The notes under the pieces are model-generated. The model had not been told where the DNA came from. It made no database searches and saw nothing but the letters and a program-made list of their open reading frames with translations. This document shows positions 1 to 6,085 of a stretch of 10,698 nt of DNA, piece by piece (the stretch's first letter is position 1; each line of letters opens with the position of its first letter). The position numbers and the translations under genes are program-made. Source of the stretch: an uncultured delta proteobacterium (lineage in GTDB: Bacteria > Myxococcota_A > Polyangia > Polyangiales > Ga0077539); NCBI GenBank assembly GCA_903860995.1, contig CAIOSS010000110.1:1-10698 (forward strand), written 5' to 3'.

Positions 1-525
1 ACCGGGCACGCGCACACGGATGCGGTACTTCGCGTCCGTCGAGAGGTGGAGCCCTCGCGTGCGCCAGCGCACCCAGAAGTAGCCGTTGGGGTCGTCGACC
101 GCGCCGTCCTCCGCGTCGCCCTCGCAGCGCTCACCCTGGCGTCGCACCCGGATCGCCGCGCCGTCGTGGTCGCGGGTGCGGGTGAAGGTCGCGATCGCTC
201 GCAGCGTCGCGCCCGTGGCGGGGTCGATGCGGTCGATCTGGACGGTCGGCGACACCTCCGGCACGAAGGCGCCCCGCAGCGCCGGGCGAGGCACCACGGG
301 AGGAAGGAAGTAGAAGCCCGCGACGCGGCCGGCCTCGGGGCCGTGGACGGCGTCCGAGAGGGCGGCCTGTCGCTGCTGGTCGAGCGACTCGGGCGAGTCT
401 GTGCAGGCGGCGGCGCCGAGTAGCGCCGCAAGGCCCAGCGGGACGACCACACGCAGCGGGCCCCGGGCGCCGATCACGAGGTGCGGTCGCGCGCTCTGCA
501 CATGCCACCAATGCATCGAGTTCAT
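1..525 (-). CDS. Secreted lipoprotein, N-terminal part (gene continues past the left edge)
   Basis: The frame is open from ATG at 525 to the window edge (175 residues, no stop), so the C-terminus is missing. Residues 1-25 form a long basic N-region. Residues 26-40 are hydrophobic and end in LLGAAAC, a lipobox-like site with the lipidated Cys at 41; the -3 residue is Ala rather than the usual Leu. The start is backed by a strong Shine-Dalgarno 8 nt upstream; Met4 is an alternative start. The mature part has an FLPP segment near residue 73, a beta-rich stretch and a KYRIRVRV segment near the break. This pattern reminds me of a secreted family of unknown function in myxobacteria and other environmental bacteria, whose members carry FLPPxVP and TYRIRV segments. 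That family link is from memory. I infer an outer-membrane or periplasmic lipoprotein; the function is unknown. No link to the glycan operon is visible. Confidence 0.7.
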   Translation of the reverse strand, partial: MNSMHWWHVQSARPHLVIGARGPLRVVVPLGLAALLGAAACTDSPESLDQQRQAALSDAVHGPEAGRVAGFYFLPPVVPRPALRGAFVPEVSPTVQIDRIDPATGATLRAIATFTRTRDHDGAAIRVRRQGERCEGDAEDGAVDDPNGYFWVRWRTRGLHLSTDAKYRIRVRVPG

Positions 526-533
526 GGTGATGT

Positions 534-542
534 CCCCCCTCC
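534..542 (-). promoter_or_regulatory. Ribosome binding site of the lipoprotein gene
   Basis: On the minus strand the sequence GGAGGGGGG lies 8 nt before ATG 525. It is the best Shine-Dalgarno in the window and fixes the start of the lipoprotein gene. I see no convincing -35/-10 pair in the 526-738 spacer. Confidence 0.6.
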
Positions 543-738
543 GAGCGTTCATTCCCCAAGCGCGGTGGCATTGATGACCACCACACTCCCCCTGTCACCG
601 CCCCGGCGGGCCTGACTCGCGAGGAGAGCCGATACTCAACTGTCGTGCCGTAGACGCCTCTTGATCATGTGGCGGCTGAAATTCCAGGCGATCGTGGGTG
701 CCGTCTTCGCAGCTCCTCCATCGCCGTCATGAGCCGGG

Positions 739-1325
739 GTGAGGCTTTCCGCGACAACTGCGTCGCTCGTGCCACGCTGCGCAGTGGCGGCGCAGGTTCC
801 GCTCGTGAGCCACTGGCGCATGACCGAGCGGCTGAGCGGCGCGCCCGGCATCCCTCAGGTCGAGTACGTCTTCTGCGAGTTGCCGAAGCTGCGGGGGAAG
901 AAGCCCGGCAACGATCTCAAGCGATGGGGGGGGGGCTCTTCACCGCGGCGCCGCACCTCGACGCTCGCACCGTGGCCGAGGAGCCCTTCACCGTCGAGCA
1001 GCGCGCAGCCCTCGAGCTCGCCAACGAGGCGACCTTCAGCGAGGCCGAGCTGGAGGCCTATCGGAAGGCCCGCGACGAGGTGTAGCAGATGGTGCAGTAC
1101 GGTAAGGACGCCACCACGAAGGGCAGCTCCCAGGGCATCTCCCAGGGACTTGCGCCGCTGATCCGGCTGTTCGAGCGCAAGCTCTCGCGGTCGCTCCCCG
1201 AGGCCGAGCGCGCCGCGCTCCTGGCTCGCCTCGACCTCGTCGGACCCGAGCGTCTGGGCGACGTTGTGCTCGACCTCGACGCGGCCGCGCTCGGGGCGTG
1301 GGCGAAGACGCGGCCGACGCCGTAG
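739..1325 (+). pseudogene. Broken Rpn/PD-(D/E)XK-family transposase-like gene (C-terminal two thirds)
   Basis: Three pieces line up as one protein. Up to about 925 one frame reads VSHWRMTERL, then VEYVFCELPKL and DLKRW, like the middle of PD-(D/E)XK transposase-family proteins (Rpn/PDDEXK_2). After a run of ten G (926-935) the match moves to another frame: LFTAAPHLDA, then ALELANEATFS. This stops at TAG 1083-1085 and resumes in the same frame with QMVQYGKD and a C-terminal tail: LIRLFERKL, AERAALLARLD, DVVLDLDAAAL, stop at 1325. Eight G in the run would give WGGLF, restoring a W-x-x-L-F pattern. The TAG is one C-to-T change from CAG (Gln). The N-terminal nuclease part is not recognisable, so the left limit is uncertain; GTG 739 is only the start of the open frame. 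Family assignment is from memory. It is likely non-functional. The tail 1089-1325 could in principle be translated alone, but no good ribosome site precedes it. Confidence 0.6.
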
Positions 1326-1524
1326 GTCAGCTGGGGATGGGCTCGCGGCGGGGTGCCATGCACACGGTGGCCGACGCGCGACGGAGACGCGGGCTCACGG
1401 ATGCGGGCGCAGAGGTCGGCGACGGACGGTGAGCGCGGGGGCGATCGGGGGGGACGGCTGCCGCGCTCCGGATGCGGCGCCCGCCGAAGGCAAGGGACTG
1501 CTCCGGGAGGGAGCGAGGGCCGAC

Positions 1525-1540
1525 CGCTCCCGCGGGAGCG
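1525..1540. repeat. Perfect 16-bp palindrome
   Basis: The sequence CGCTCCCGCGGGAGCG equals its own reverse complement. It could be a protein-binding site or a small hairpin. No T-run follows on either strand, so it does not look like a standard terminator. Confidence 0.6.
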
Positions 1541-1625
1541 CCCCGGTTTGGCCGTTCGCGGGGCCCAGGGTGCCATGGAGCGCGAGGACGCCGTCGTGAC
1601 ACTCAGCGGCGCGATCCCCTGTCGC

Positions 1626-1637
1626 CAGTGGCCACTG
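1626..1637. repeat. Perfect 12-bp palindrome
   Basis: The sequence CAGTGGCCACTG is self-complementary and lies 47 bp before the T-arm-like segment. Its role is unknown, and short palindromes arise easily in such GC-rich DNA. Confidence 0.45.
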
Positions 1638-1683
1638 ACCCGCGAAGGCCTCACCGCCCGGCTCGCCCGTCGCGGTAAACGTC

Positions 1684-1708
1684 GCCGGTTCGATCCCGGT
1701 CGCCCGCC
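1684..1708 (+). other. tRNA T-arm-like segment, possible tRNA remnant or attachment-site scar
   Basis: The segment has a 5-bp stem GCCGG/CCGGT (one G-U pair) closing the canonical 7-nt T-loop TTCGATC. Seven bases (CGCCCGC) and a C follow, as an acceptor strand would. I looked upstream for a matching acceptor (GCGGGCG), an anticodon arm and a D-arm and found none; the bases where the anticodon stem should be do not pair. There is no encoded CCA. So this is not a complete tRNA. It could be a tRNA 3' fragment left by an integrating element, since such elements often insert at this part of tRNA genes and leave a partial copy. A chance match is also possible. The nearby broken transposase-family gene fits a history of mobile DNA but does not prove it. 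Confidence 0.35.
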
Positions 1709-1742
1709 GTGGTCCATCGGTCGGATGGAGCCGACTCCACGG
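1707..1742. repeat. 36-bp nested inverted repeat
   Basis: An outer 6-bp stem CCGTGG (1707-1712) / CCACGG (1737-1742) encloses an inner hairpin CCATC (1714-1718) / GATGG (1724-1728) with loop GGTCG. Competing stems also exist: TGGAG (1726-1730) / CTCCA (1735-1739), and GTCGG (1720-1724) / CCGAC (1731-1735). It begins at the 3' end of the T-arm-like segment and lies about 125 bp beyond the stop of the minus-strand operon. It could be a structured RNA end or a protein site. There is no T-run. Confidence 0.45.
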
Positions 1743-1866
1743 AACTGCCTGGAGCATCGTCGGGAACCTCGCGCGGGGCGCCGCTCCCAAGCTACCGCTC
1801 CCGCCGCGGCTGCACCTCGCGAACCTCACCGGGGACCGCGCCGCCGCGCACGAGGTCCGCCGTTCA

Positions 1867-2787
1867 CTATCGATCCTGGTCCTGGTCGGGAACCGCGATG
1901 ACCCAGAGCGTCTGCGGCCCCAGGCCCGGGGCGAAGCGCGCGACCCGATACCGCATGAAGTTCTCGAAGCGCTCGTGCGCGGCGTCGACGTCACGCACGG
2001 TGGGCAGCCACGCCCGGTCGCCGGCCGCGCTCCGGCGCTCCGCCCACCCCGCCACGAGCCTCAAGGGCTTGCGCAGCACCCGGCTCGCGTCGCTCGCGAG
2101 CACGTAGGGCGCGAGGCCGAAGCGCTGCCACGCCTCCACCCGCAGCCCCGCCAGGTCGAGCAGCGTGCGCAGGCCGTCGGTCGTGTAGAACCACCGGTGC
2201 ATCGGGTACCCCATGCTGCCGATGAGCCGGTACCACACCGGCGAGAACCCCGCGTGGATGCCCGCCTCGAAGCACAGCGCGCCGCCCGGCCGCAGCAGTG
2301 CCTTCATCGCCTTGAGGGCCGCCACGGGCGCGGGGAAATGACTGAGGAGGTCGCAGTGGTACACCACGTCGAAGCTCGCCGGCGGGAGCGTGGTCGCCTC
2401 GATGTACTCGCACGCCACGGGCACCCCGAGGCCCGCCTGCACCCGCGCCGCGCGGTCGGCGTGCGGCTCGATCGCCGCGACCTCGTAGCCGCGGTCGCGC
2501 GCCGCCGCGAGGAAATGCCCTTCGCCGCACCCGACCTCCAGCAGCCGACGCCCCCGCGAGGGTGGCCGGTGGCGCGCGAGCCACGCCACCTTCGCCGCCG
2601 CCGGCAGCGCATAGAAGCTGTCGGGGTGGAGGTCGCGGGTGAAGTCCACCGCGCCGGGCGGCGGCTCGGGATCGACGTACACCGTGCCGCACGCGCACGC
2701 CCGCCCCTCGTACCCGGCCTCGTGCCACACGGTCCGCGTCGACGCGGCGCCGCAGAGCACGCACCGCACGGGCGCGGCGTCAGCCAC
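1867..2787 (-). CDS. Class I SAM-dependent methyltransferase with N-terminal Cys cluster
   Basis: Start GTG 2787, 306 residues; the frame stays open upstream, but this GTG overlaps the glycosyltransferase stop by 8 nt, as expected for coupled genes. Residues 9-12 read CVLC and 31-33 CAC, a possible small zinc-binding knuckle. The SAM-binding motif I is LLEVGCGEG (82-90), with an acidic IEP at the end of strand beta-2 (106-108) and FDVVYHCDLLSHF (139-151) at the later core motif. LRPGG at 165-169 is typical of the Methyltransf_11/23 group. The last 120 residues hold a long C-terminal extension with GYPMHRWFY and no clear membrane span. Bacterial sugar methyltransferases often carry Cys clusters ahead of the SAM domain. 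As last gene of the operon, it most likely methylates the sugar/cyclitol or the glycan made by its neighbours. The acceptor and the atom methylated (O, C or N) cannot be read from the sequence. Confidence 0.85.
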   Translation of the reverse strand: MADAAPVRCVLCGAASTRTVWHEAGYEGRACACGTVYVDPEPPPGAVDFTRDLHPDSFYALPAAAKVAWLARHRPPSRGRRLLEVGCGEGHFLAAARDRGYEVAAIEPHADRAARVQAGLGVPVACEYIEATTLPPASFDVVYHCDLLSHFPAPVAALKAMKALLRPGGALCFEAGIHAGFSPVWYRLIGSMGYPMHRWFYTTDGLRTLLDLAGLRVEAWQRFGLAPYVLASDASRVLRKPLRLVAGWAERRSAAGDRAWLPTVRDVDAAHERFENFMRYRVARFAPGLGPQTLWVIAVPDQDQDR

Positions 2788-4021
2788 GGCTCGTCCCCGG
2801 GAACTGCCAGCGGCTGCGCCGGCGCTCCGCGGCGAGCTCGGTGAAGAGCGCTTCGAGCGAGCGCGCCATGACCTCCGGTCGGTACCCGTGCTCGTAGCGG
2901 GCGAGCGCGGCCTCCCCGAGCCGCCGGGCGGTCTCCGGCTCACGGAACATCCGCAGGATCCCGTCGGCGAGCGCGACGGGGTCTGCGGGCTCGACCACGA
3001 GGCCCGTGCGCTCGTGCGTCACCATCTCGGGGATGCCCCCGACGCGGGTCACGACCGCGGGCCTGGCGAGGGCCATCCCCTCGGTGATCGCGATCGGCAG
3101 GGAGTCGAACACCGACGCGTGGGCGTGCACGTCCACGAGCTGCCACACGTCGCCCACGGGCCCGGGGTAGCCCCCGATGCGCACCCGATCGCGGATCCCC
3201 AGCGCCGCCGCCTCGGCTTCGAGCGCGGGCAGGTACGACGGGTCTTCGCCCGCGAAGCCCACGAGCAGGAAGTACGTGTCGGGCGCCGCGGCGAGCACCC
3301 GCCGGGCGGCCTTGAGCAGGTGGCTGTGGCCCTTGTACGGCACCAGCCGGCTCACCTGCGCGACCACCTTCGTCCCGGGCGCGTCGAGCAGATGGAAGAA
3401 GCGCCGCACCTCCTCGGCCGGGCGCGTGGGCACCGGCCGGGGAACGCCGTTGGGGATCACCACGGCTCGCGGGTGGGCAGCGATGAGCCACGCGTTGATC
3501 TCGTCGCGGCGCATCTGCGAATCGCAGATCAGCGCCTCGGGCATCCGCAGCACGCACCTGCCCGCGAGCCGCATGCCCGGGCGCTCCCAGTAGCCCGTGT
3601 GGTACTCGGTCACGGTCGTGGGCGTGCCCGTCCACTTGCCCGCCATCAGCCCGAAGACGCTCGCCGTGATGTGCTGCGCGTCCACCACGTCGATGCCCCG
3701 CGCCCGGATGATGGCGGCGAGCTTGCCCACCATCCGGGCGATCACCGTCGCGCTCTCCACGACGCCCGCGGGGGAGGCCACGCCGAGCAAGCGCTCCCGG
3801 GGGGCCTCGCCGAGGTCCAGGAGTTCGACGTCCGCGTCGCGAAAGTCGTCGCGCACCGAGCCCCAGCGCGCGTCGTACGCGGCGTCGTGGCCGTAGAGGC
3901 TCACCACCGCGTGCTCGAAGCGGTCGCGGTCGATGGCCCGCGCGAAGGCCAGCGTCCGGCTCTCGCCGCCGCCGAAGCCCAGGTCCGTGATGACCGAGAG
4001 GATCTTGAGCCGCCGGCTCAC
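2780..4021 (-). CDS. Glycosyltransferase family 4 (GT-B fold)
   Basis: 413 residues, the usual GT4 length. The start is GTG 4021, overlapping the previous gene's stop as GTGA, with GGAGGG 6 nt upstream. The N-terminal acceptor domain opens with KILSVITDLGFGGGE (6-20), whose Gly-rich loop followed by Glu is typical of GT4. The C-terminal donor domain has VVIPNGVP (187-194), then SRLVPYKGH (224-232), where Arg225 and Lys230 are the expected donor-phosphate contacts. The EX7E motif appears as DX7E: Asp306 to Glu314 in DSLPIAITE, followed by the usual GMALARP and VGGIPEMV. No signal peptide or membrane span is seen, so it should act in the cytoplasm or at the inner membrane face. It probably uses the nucleotide sugar or nucleotide cyclitol made by the preceding genes. 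Donor and acceptor are unknown. Confidence 0.92.
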   Translation of the reverse strand: MSRRLKILSVITDLGFGGGESRTLAFARAIDRDRFEHAVVSLYGHDAAYDARWGSVRDDFRDADVELLDLGEAPRERLLGVASPAGVVESATVIARMVGKLAAIIRARGIDVVDAQHITASVFGLMAGKWTGTPTTVTEYHTGYWERPGMRLAGRCVLRMPEALICDSQMRRDEINAWLIAAHPRAVVIPNGVPRPVPTRPAEEVRRFFHLLDAPGTKVVAQVSRLVPYKGHSHLLKAARRVLAAAPDTYFLLVGFAGEDPSYLPALEAEAAALGIRDRVRIGGYPGPVGDVWQLVDVHAHASVFDSLPIAITEGMALARPAVVTRVGGIPEMVTHERTGLVVEPADPVALADGILRMFREPETARRLGEAALARYEHGYRPEVMARSLEALFTELAAERRRSRWQFPGTSRG

Positions 4022-5169
4022 CGCGCGCCCTCCAGCGCCGCCAGCGAGCGCACGACCGCGGGGCTCAGCCGGTCGAGCGCCAGCGCCGCCGCGGGCGTCA
4101 CCCACACAAGGCGCTGCCCGTCGGCGGCCCGCACCGCCTCCCGCGCCACGTCCGCCGCGAACACATGGTGCCGGAACACCTCGCCCGACGCGGGGTCGAG
4201 GTCGTCGAAGGTCGCCACGGGTCGCAGCGCCGCGGCGTCGAGCGCCAGACCGAGCTCCTCGCGCAGCTCCCGCGCCGCCGCCGCCGCGGGGTGCTCGCCC
4301 GCTTCGACCTTGCCCCCGGGGGTGTCCCACAGGCCCGGGTAGCACCGCGCGGACGCGGGCCGGAACTCCAGCAGCATCTCCTCCCCCGCGCGCACCACCA
4401 CGCCCGCCACCACGCGGTCGGGCGGCGATGCCCAGCGCTCGAACGACTCCGGGTGCGCGGCCACCAGCGCCTCGGCGCGCGCGACCGACGCCGCGTCGTT
4501 CACGTCGATCCACGGCGTCGCGTGGGCGTACGCCGCCACCACCTCGCCGCGGCCGAGCAGCCGCGTGACGAGCGTGGGCACGTCGCAGCGCTCGCCCGGC
4601 GCGAGGGCGGCCAGGGCCACGGGCCCCAGCACGTACGTGCCGCTCGAGACCCGCACCGGGTGATCGGGCTTCTCGTGGTAGGCCACGAGGCGCCCGTCCA
4701 CCACCTCGACCTCGCCGAAGGGGATGCGAAACGGCTGCAGGTGCGTCGCCACCGTGAACGCCGCCGCGGCCTCGCGGTGCCGCGCCACGAGGCCGCGGAG
4801 GTCGAGCGCGACGAGGTTGTCCGCGTTCACCACGGGCACGGCGTAGTCTGCCGGGAGCGCCCCGGCCGCGCCCCACAGGCCCGCCGCCGCGCCGATGGTT
4901 CCGAGGGCGACGGTCTCCACGACGCAGCGCACCGTCGCGCCCCGCGCCGCCGCGAGGGCACGGCCGCGCCCCTCGACCCAGCGCCCGATCTCCGGGAGGC
5001 CCGCGGGCACGGCCACCACGACCTCCCGCGCGCCCGCCATCAGCAGCATCGCGAGGTTGCGCTCGATCAGCGGAACGCCCCGCACCGGCACCAGGGGCTT
5101 CGGCGTCGGCCCCCTGCTCGCGAGCATCCGCTCGCCCCGACCGCCCGCCATCATCAACGCGACGTCCAT
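4018..5169 (-). CDS. Fusion of sugar-1-phosphate nucleotidyltransferase and Nudix hydrolase
   Basis: 383 residues; ATG 5169 follows the ROK gene's TAG with no gap, with GAGGGG 4 nt upstream. Residues 1-235 match nucleotidyltransferases that make NDP-sugars from sugar 1-phosphates: GGRGERM (9-15), PKPLVPV with Lys24, NADN with Asp117 as expected metal ligand, HEKP (165-168) and WIDVND (220-225) with Asp222 as second ligand. The usual RLxPLT part of the first motif is altered to ERMLASRGPT. Residues 252-383 are a Nudix domain with a complete box at 286-308: Gly286, Glu292, then RELREELGL with Arg300, Glu301, Glu304 and Glu305. The WDTPGGKVE lead-in is MutT-like. Nudix enzymes cleave nucleoside diphosphates linked to another group. 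The fused domain might remove a wrong or excess NDP-sugar, or clean the NTP pool. The base and sugar are unknown. Both domains look intact. Confidence 0.9.
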   Translation of the reverse strand: MDVALMMAGGRGERMLASRGPTPKPLVPVRGVPLIERNLAMLLMAGAREVVVAVPAGLPEIGRWVEGRGRALAAARGATVRCVVETVALGTIGAAAGLWGAAGALPADYAVPVVNADNLVALDLRGLVARHREAAAAFTVATHLQPFRIPFGEVEVVDGRLVAYHEKPDHPVRVSSGTYVLGPVALAALAPGERCDVPTLVTRLLGRGEVVAAYAHATPWIDVNDAASVARAEALVAAHPESFERWASPPDRVVAGVVVRAGEEMLLEFRPASARCYPGLWDTPGGKVEAGEHPAAAAARELREELGLALDAAALRPVATFDDLDPASGEVFRHHVFAADVAREAVRAADGQRLVWVTPAAALALDRLSPAVVRSLAALEGAR

Positions 5170-6081
5170 CTATCCCCTCGCCATGTCGAGCGCGACGAGC
5201 CCCGCGCCCACGGCCCCGGCCTCGTAGCCCGCGAGGGCCAGCTCGAACCTGCACCCCGCGCTCACCTCGGAGAAGGCCTCGGCCCGCGCCGCCTGGGCGA
5301 CCTCGGCGAGGTACTGCCCGCCACCCCCCGCGAGGCCGCCGCCCAGCACCACGAGGTGCGGGGACAGCAGGTTCAGGGCGTTCGCGAGCCCGACCCCCAG
5401 CGCCCGTGCCGCCTCCCGCAGCGCCGCCCCCGCGCGCGGGTCGCCCGCGGCCACGTGCGCGGCCAGCGGTCCCGGCGCGAGGCCCAGCCCCCGCTCGACG
5501 CCGCCGCCCGACGCGACGGTGTTGAGGCACCCCCGCCGGCCGCACTCGCACACCAGCCCGTGGCGGTCGATCGTGGTGTGGCCGATCTCGCCGGCGACGC
5601 CCGCGGCGCCGCGCCACGGCCTCGCCCCGAGCACCAGCGCGCCCCCGATGCCCGTGCCCACCGCGACGAACAGCATCGTCGCATCGGGGCCCGCGAGCGC
5701 CTCGTCGCCCGCCCGGGCGCGCAGCTCGGCGACCGCCGCGGCGTTCACGTCGTTGTCCACCGCGCACGCGAGGCCCGTGGCGGCGCGGACCTCCGCCGCG
5801 AGCGGGACATCGCGCCAGCCGTCGAGGATCACCGACGACCGCGCCACGCCCGCGCGGGCGTCCACGAGGCCGGGGAACCCGACGCCCACACCGACCGGCG
5901 GAGCGCCCGCGGAAGGGGTGACCTCGGCGACGAGCGCTCGCACGAGCTCCAGCGCTCGCCTCGGGTCGGTGGCGCGGCCGGTCGGGCGCATCGCGCGGGC
6001 GAGGATTCCCCCGTCGGCGTCGACGAGGCAGGCGAGGGCCTTGGTGCCCCCGAGGTCGACGCCGATCGCGCGGGCGCTCAC
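5170..6081 (-). CDS. ROK-family sugar kinase (glucokinase-like)
   Basis: 303 residues from GTG 6081, 4 nt after the preceding stop; longer in-frame starts would lie inside the upstream gene and add an unrelated tail. The N-terminal ATP-binding loop is GVDLGGTKALAC (7-18). Asp111 in VDNDVN (108-113) is the expected catalytic base. VAVGTGIGGALV (139-150) is the second phosphate loop. The ROK signature is complete: EIGH (165-168) with zinc ligand His168, then CECGRRGC with Cys178, Cys180 and Cys185. No helix-turn-helix domain is present, so it is a kinase and not a ROK repressor. ROK kinases phosphorylate hexoses, and the C7-cyclitol kinases of acarbose/validamycin-type clusters are, as I recall, relatives. 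Between a cyclase and a nucleotidyltransferase, its likely job is to phosphorylate the sugar or cyclitol before activation. The substrate is an inference. Confidence 0.92.
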   Translation of the reverse strand: MSARAIGVDLGGTKALACLVDADGGILARAMRPTGRATDPRRALELVRALVAEVTPSAGAPPVGVGVGFPGLVDARAGVARSSVILDGWRDVPLAAEVRAATGLACAVDNDVNAAAVAELRARAGDEALAGPDATMLFVAVGTGIGGALVLGARPWRGAAGVAGEIGHTTIDRHGLVCECGRRGCLNTVASGGGVERGLGLAPGPLAAHVAAGDPRAGAALREAARALGVGLANALNLLSPHLVVLGGGLAGGGGQYLAEVAQAARAEAFSEVSAGCRFELALAGYEAGAVGAGLVALDMARG

Positions 6082-6085
6082 GACG

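Larger units (their letters stand above)
1326..1866. other. 541-bp stretch without a credible gene
   Basis: Open frames exist on both strands, but their translations are Arg/Pro/Gly-rich shadow sequence with no recognisable domain. The stretch holds the palindromes, the T-arm-like segment and the nested inverted repeat listed separately. It separates the broken transposase-family gene from the end of the minus-strand operon. I see no hairpin followed by a T-run after the methyltransferase stop, so no intrinsic terminator can be called. Confidence 0.6.

Noticed and set aside
667..732. A 21-codon plus-strand frame starting at 667
   Set aside because: Too short, no ribosome site, and no resemblance to a known leader peptide.
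526..738. A promoter or CRISPR-like structure in the spacer
   Set aside because: No repeat units and no convincing -35/-10 pair were found; only the ribosome site of the lipoprotein gene is supportable.
1610..1710. A complete tRNA gene
   Set aside because: The T-arm fits, but no acceptor 5' strand, D-arm or anticodon stem-loop can be drawn upstream.
1395..1994. A minus-strand frame containing an ATGIEPATF peptide
   Set aside because: This peptide is the known antisense translation of a tRNA T-arm and recurs in spurious ORFs; the signal is the T-arm-like DNA, not a protein.
1867..2943. A longer methyltransferase frame starting at 2943
   Set aside because: The extra N-terminal 52 residues are Arg/Ser/Pro-rich shadow of the glycosyltransferase gene; GTG 2787 gives the CVLC start at the expected place and an 8-nt overlap.
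2780..5767. A 995-residue frame that includes the glycosyltransferase
   Set aside because: Only the last 413 codons look like protein; the rest is Arg/Gly-rich sequence read out of frame through the nucleotidyltransferase-Nudix and ROK genes.
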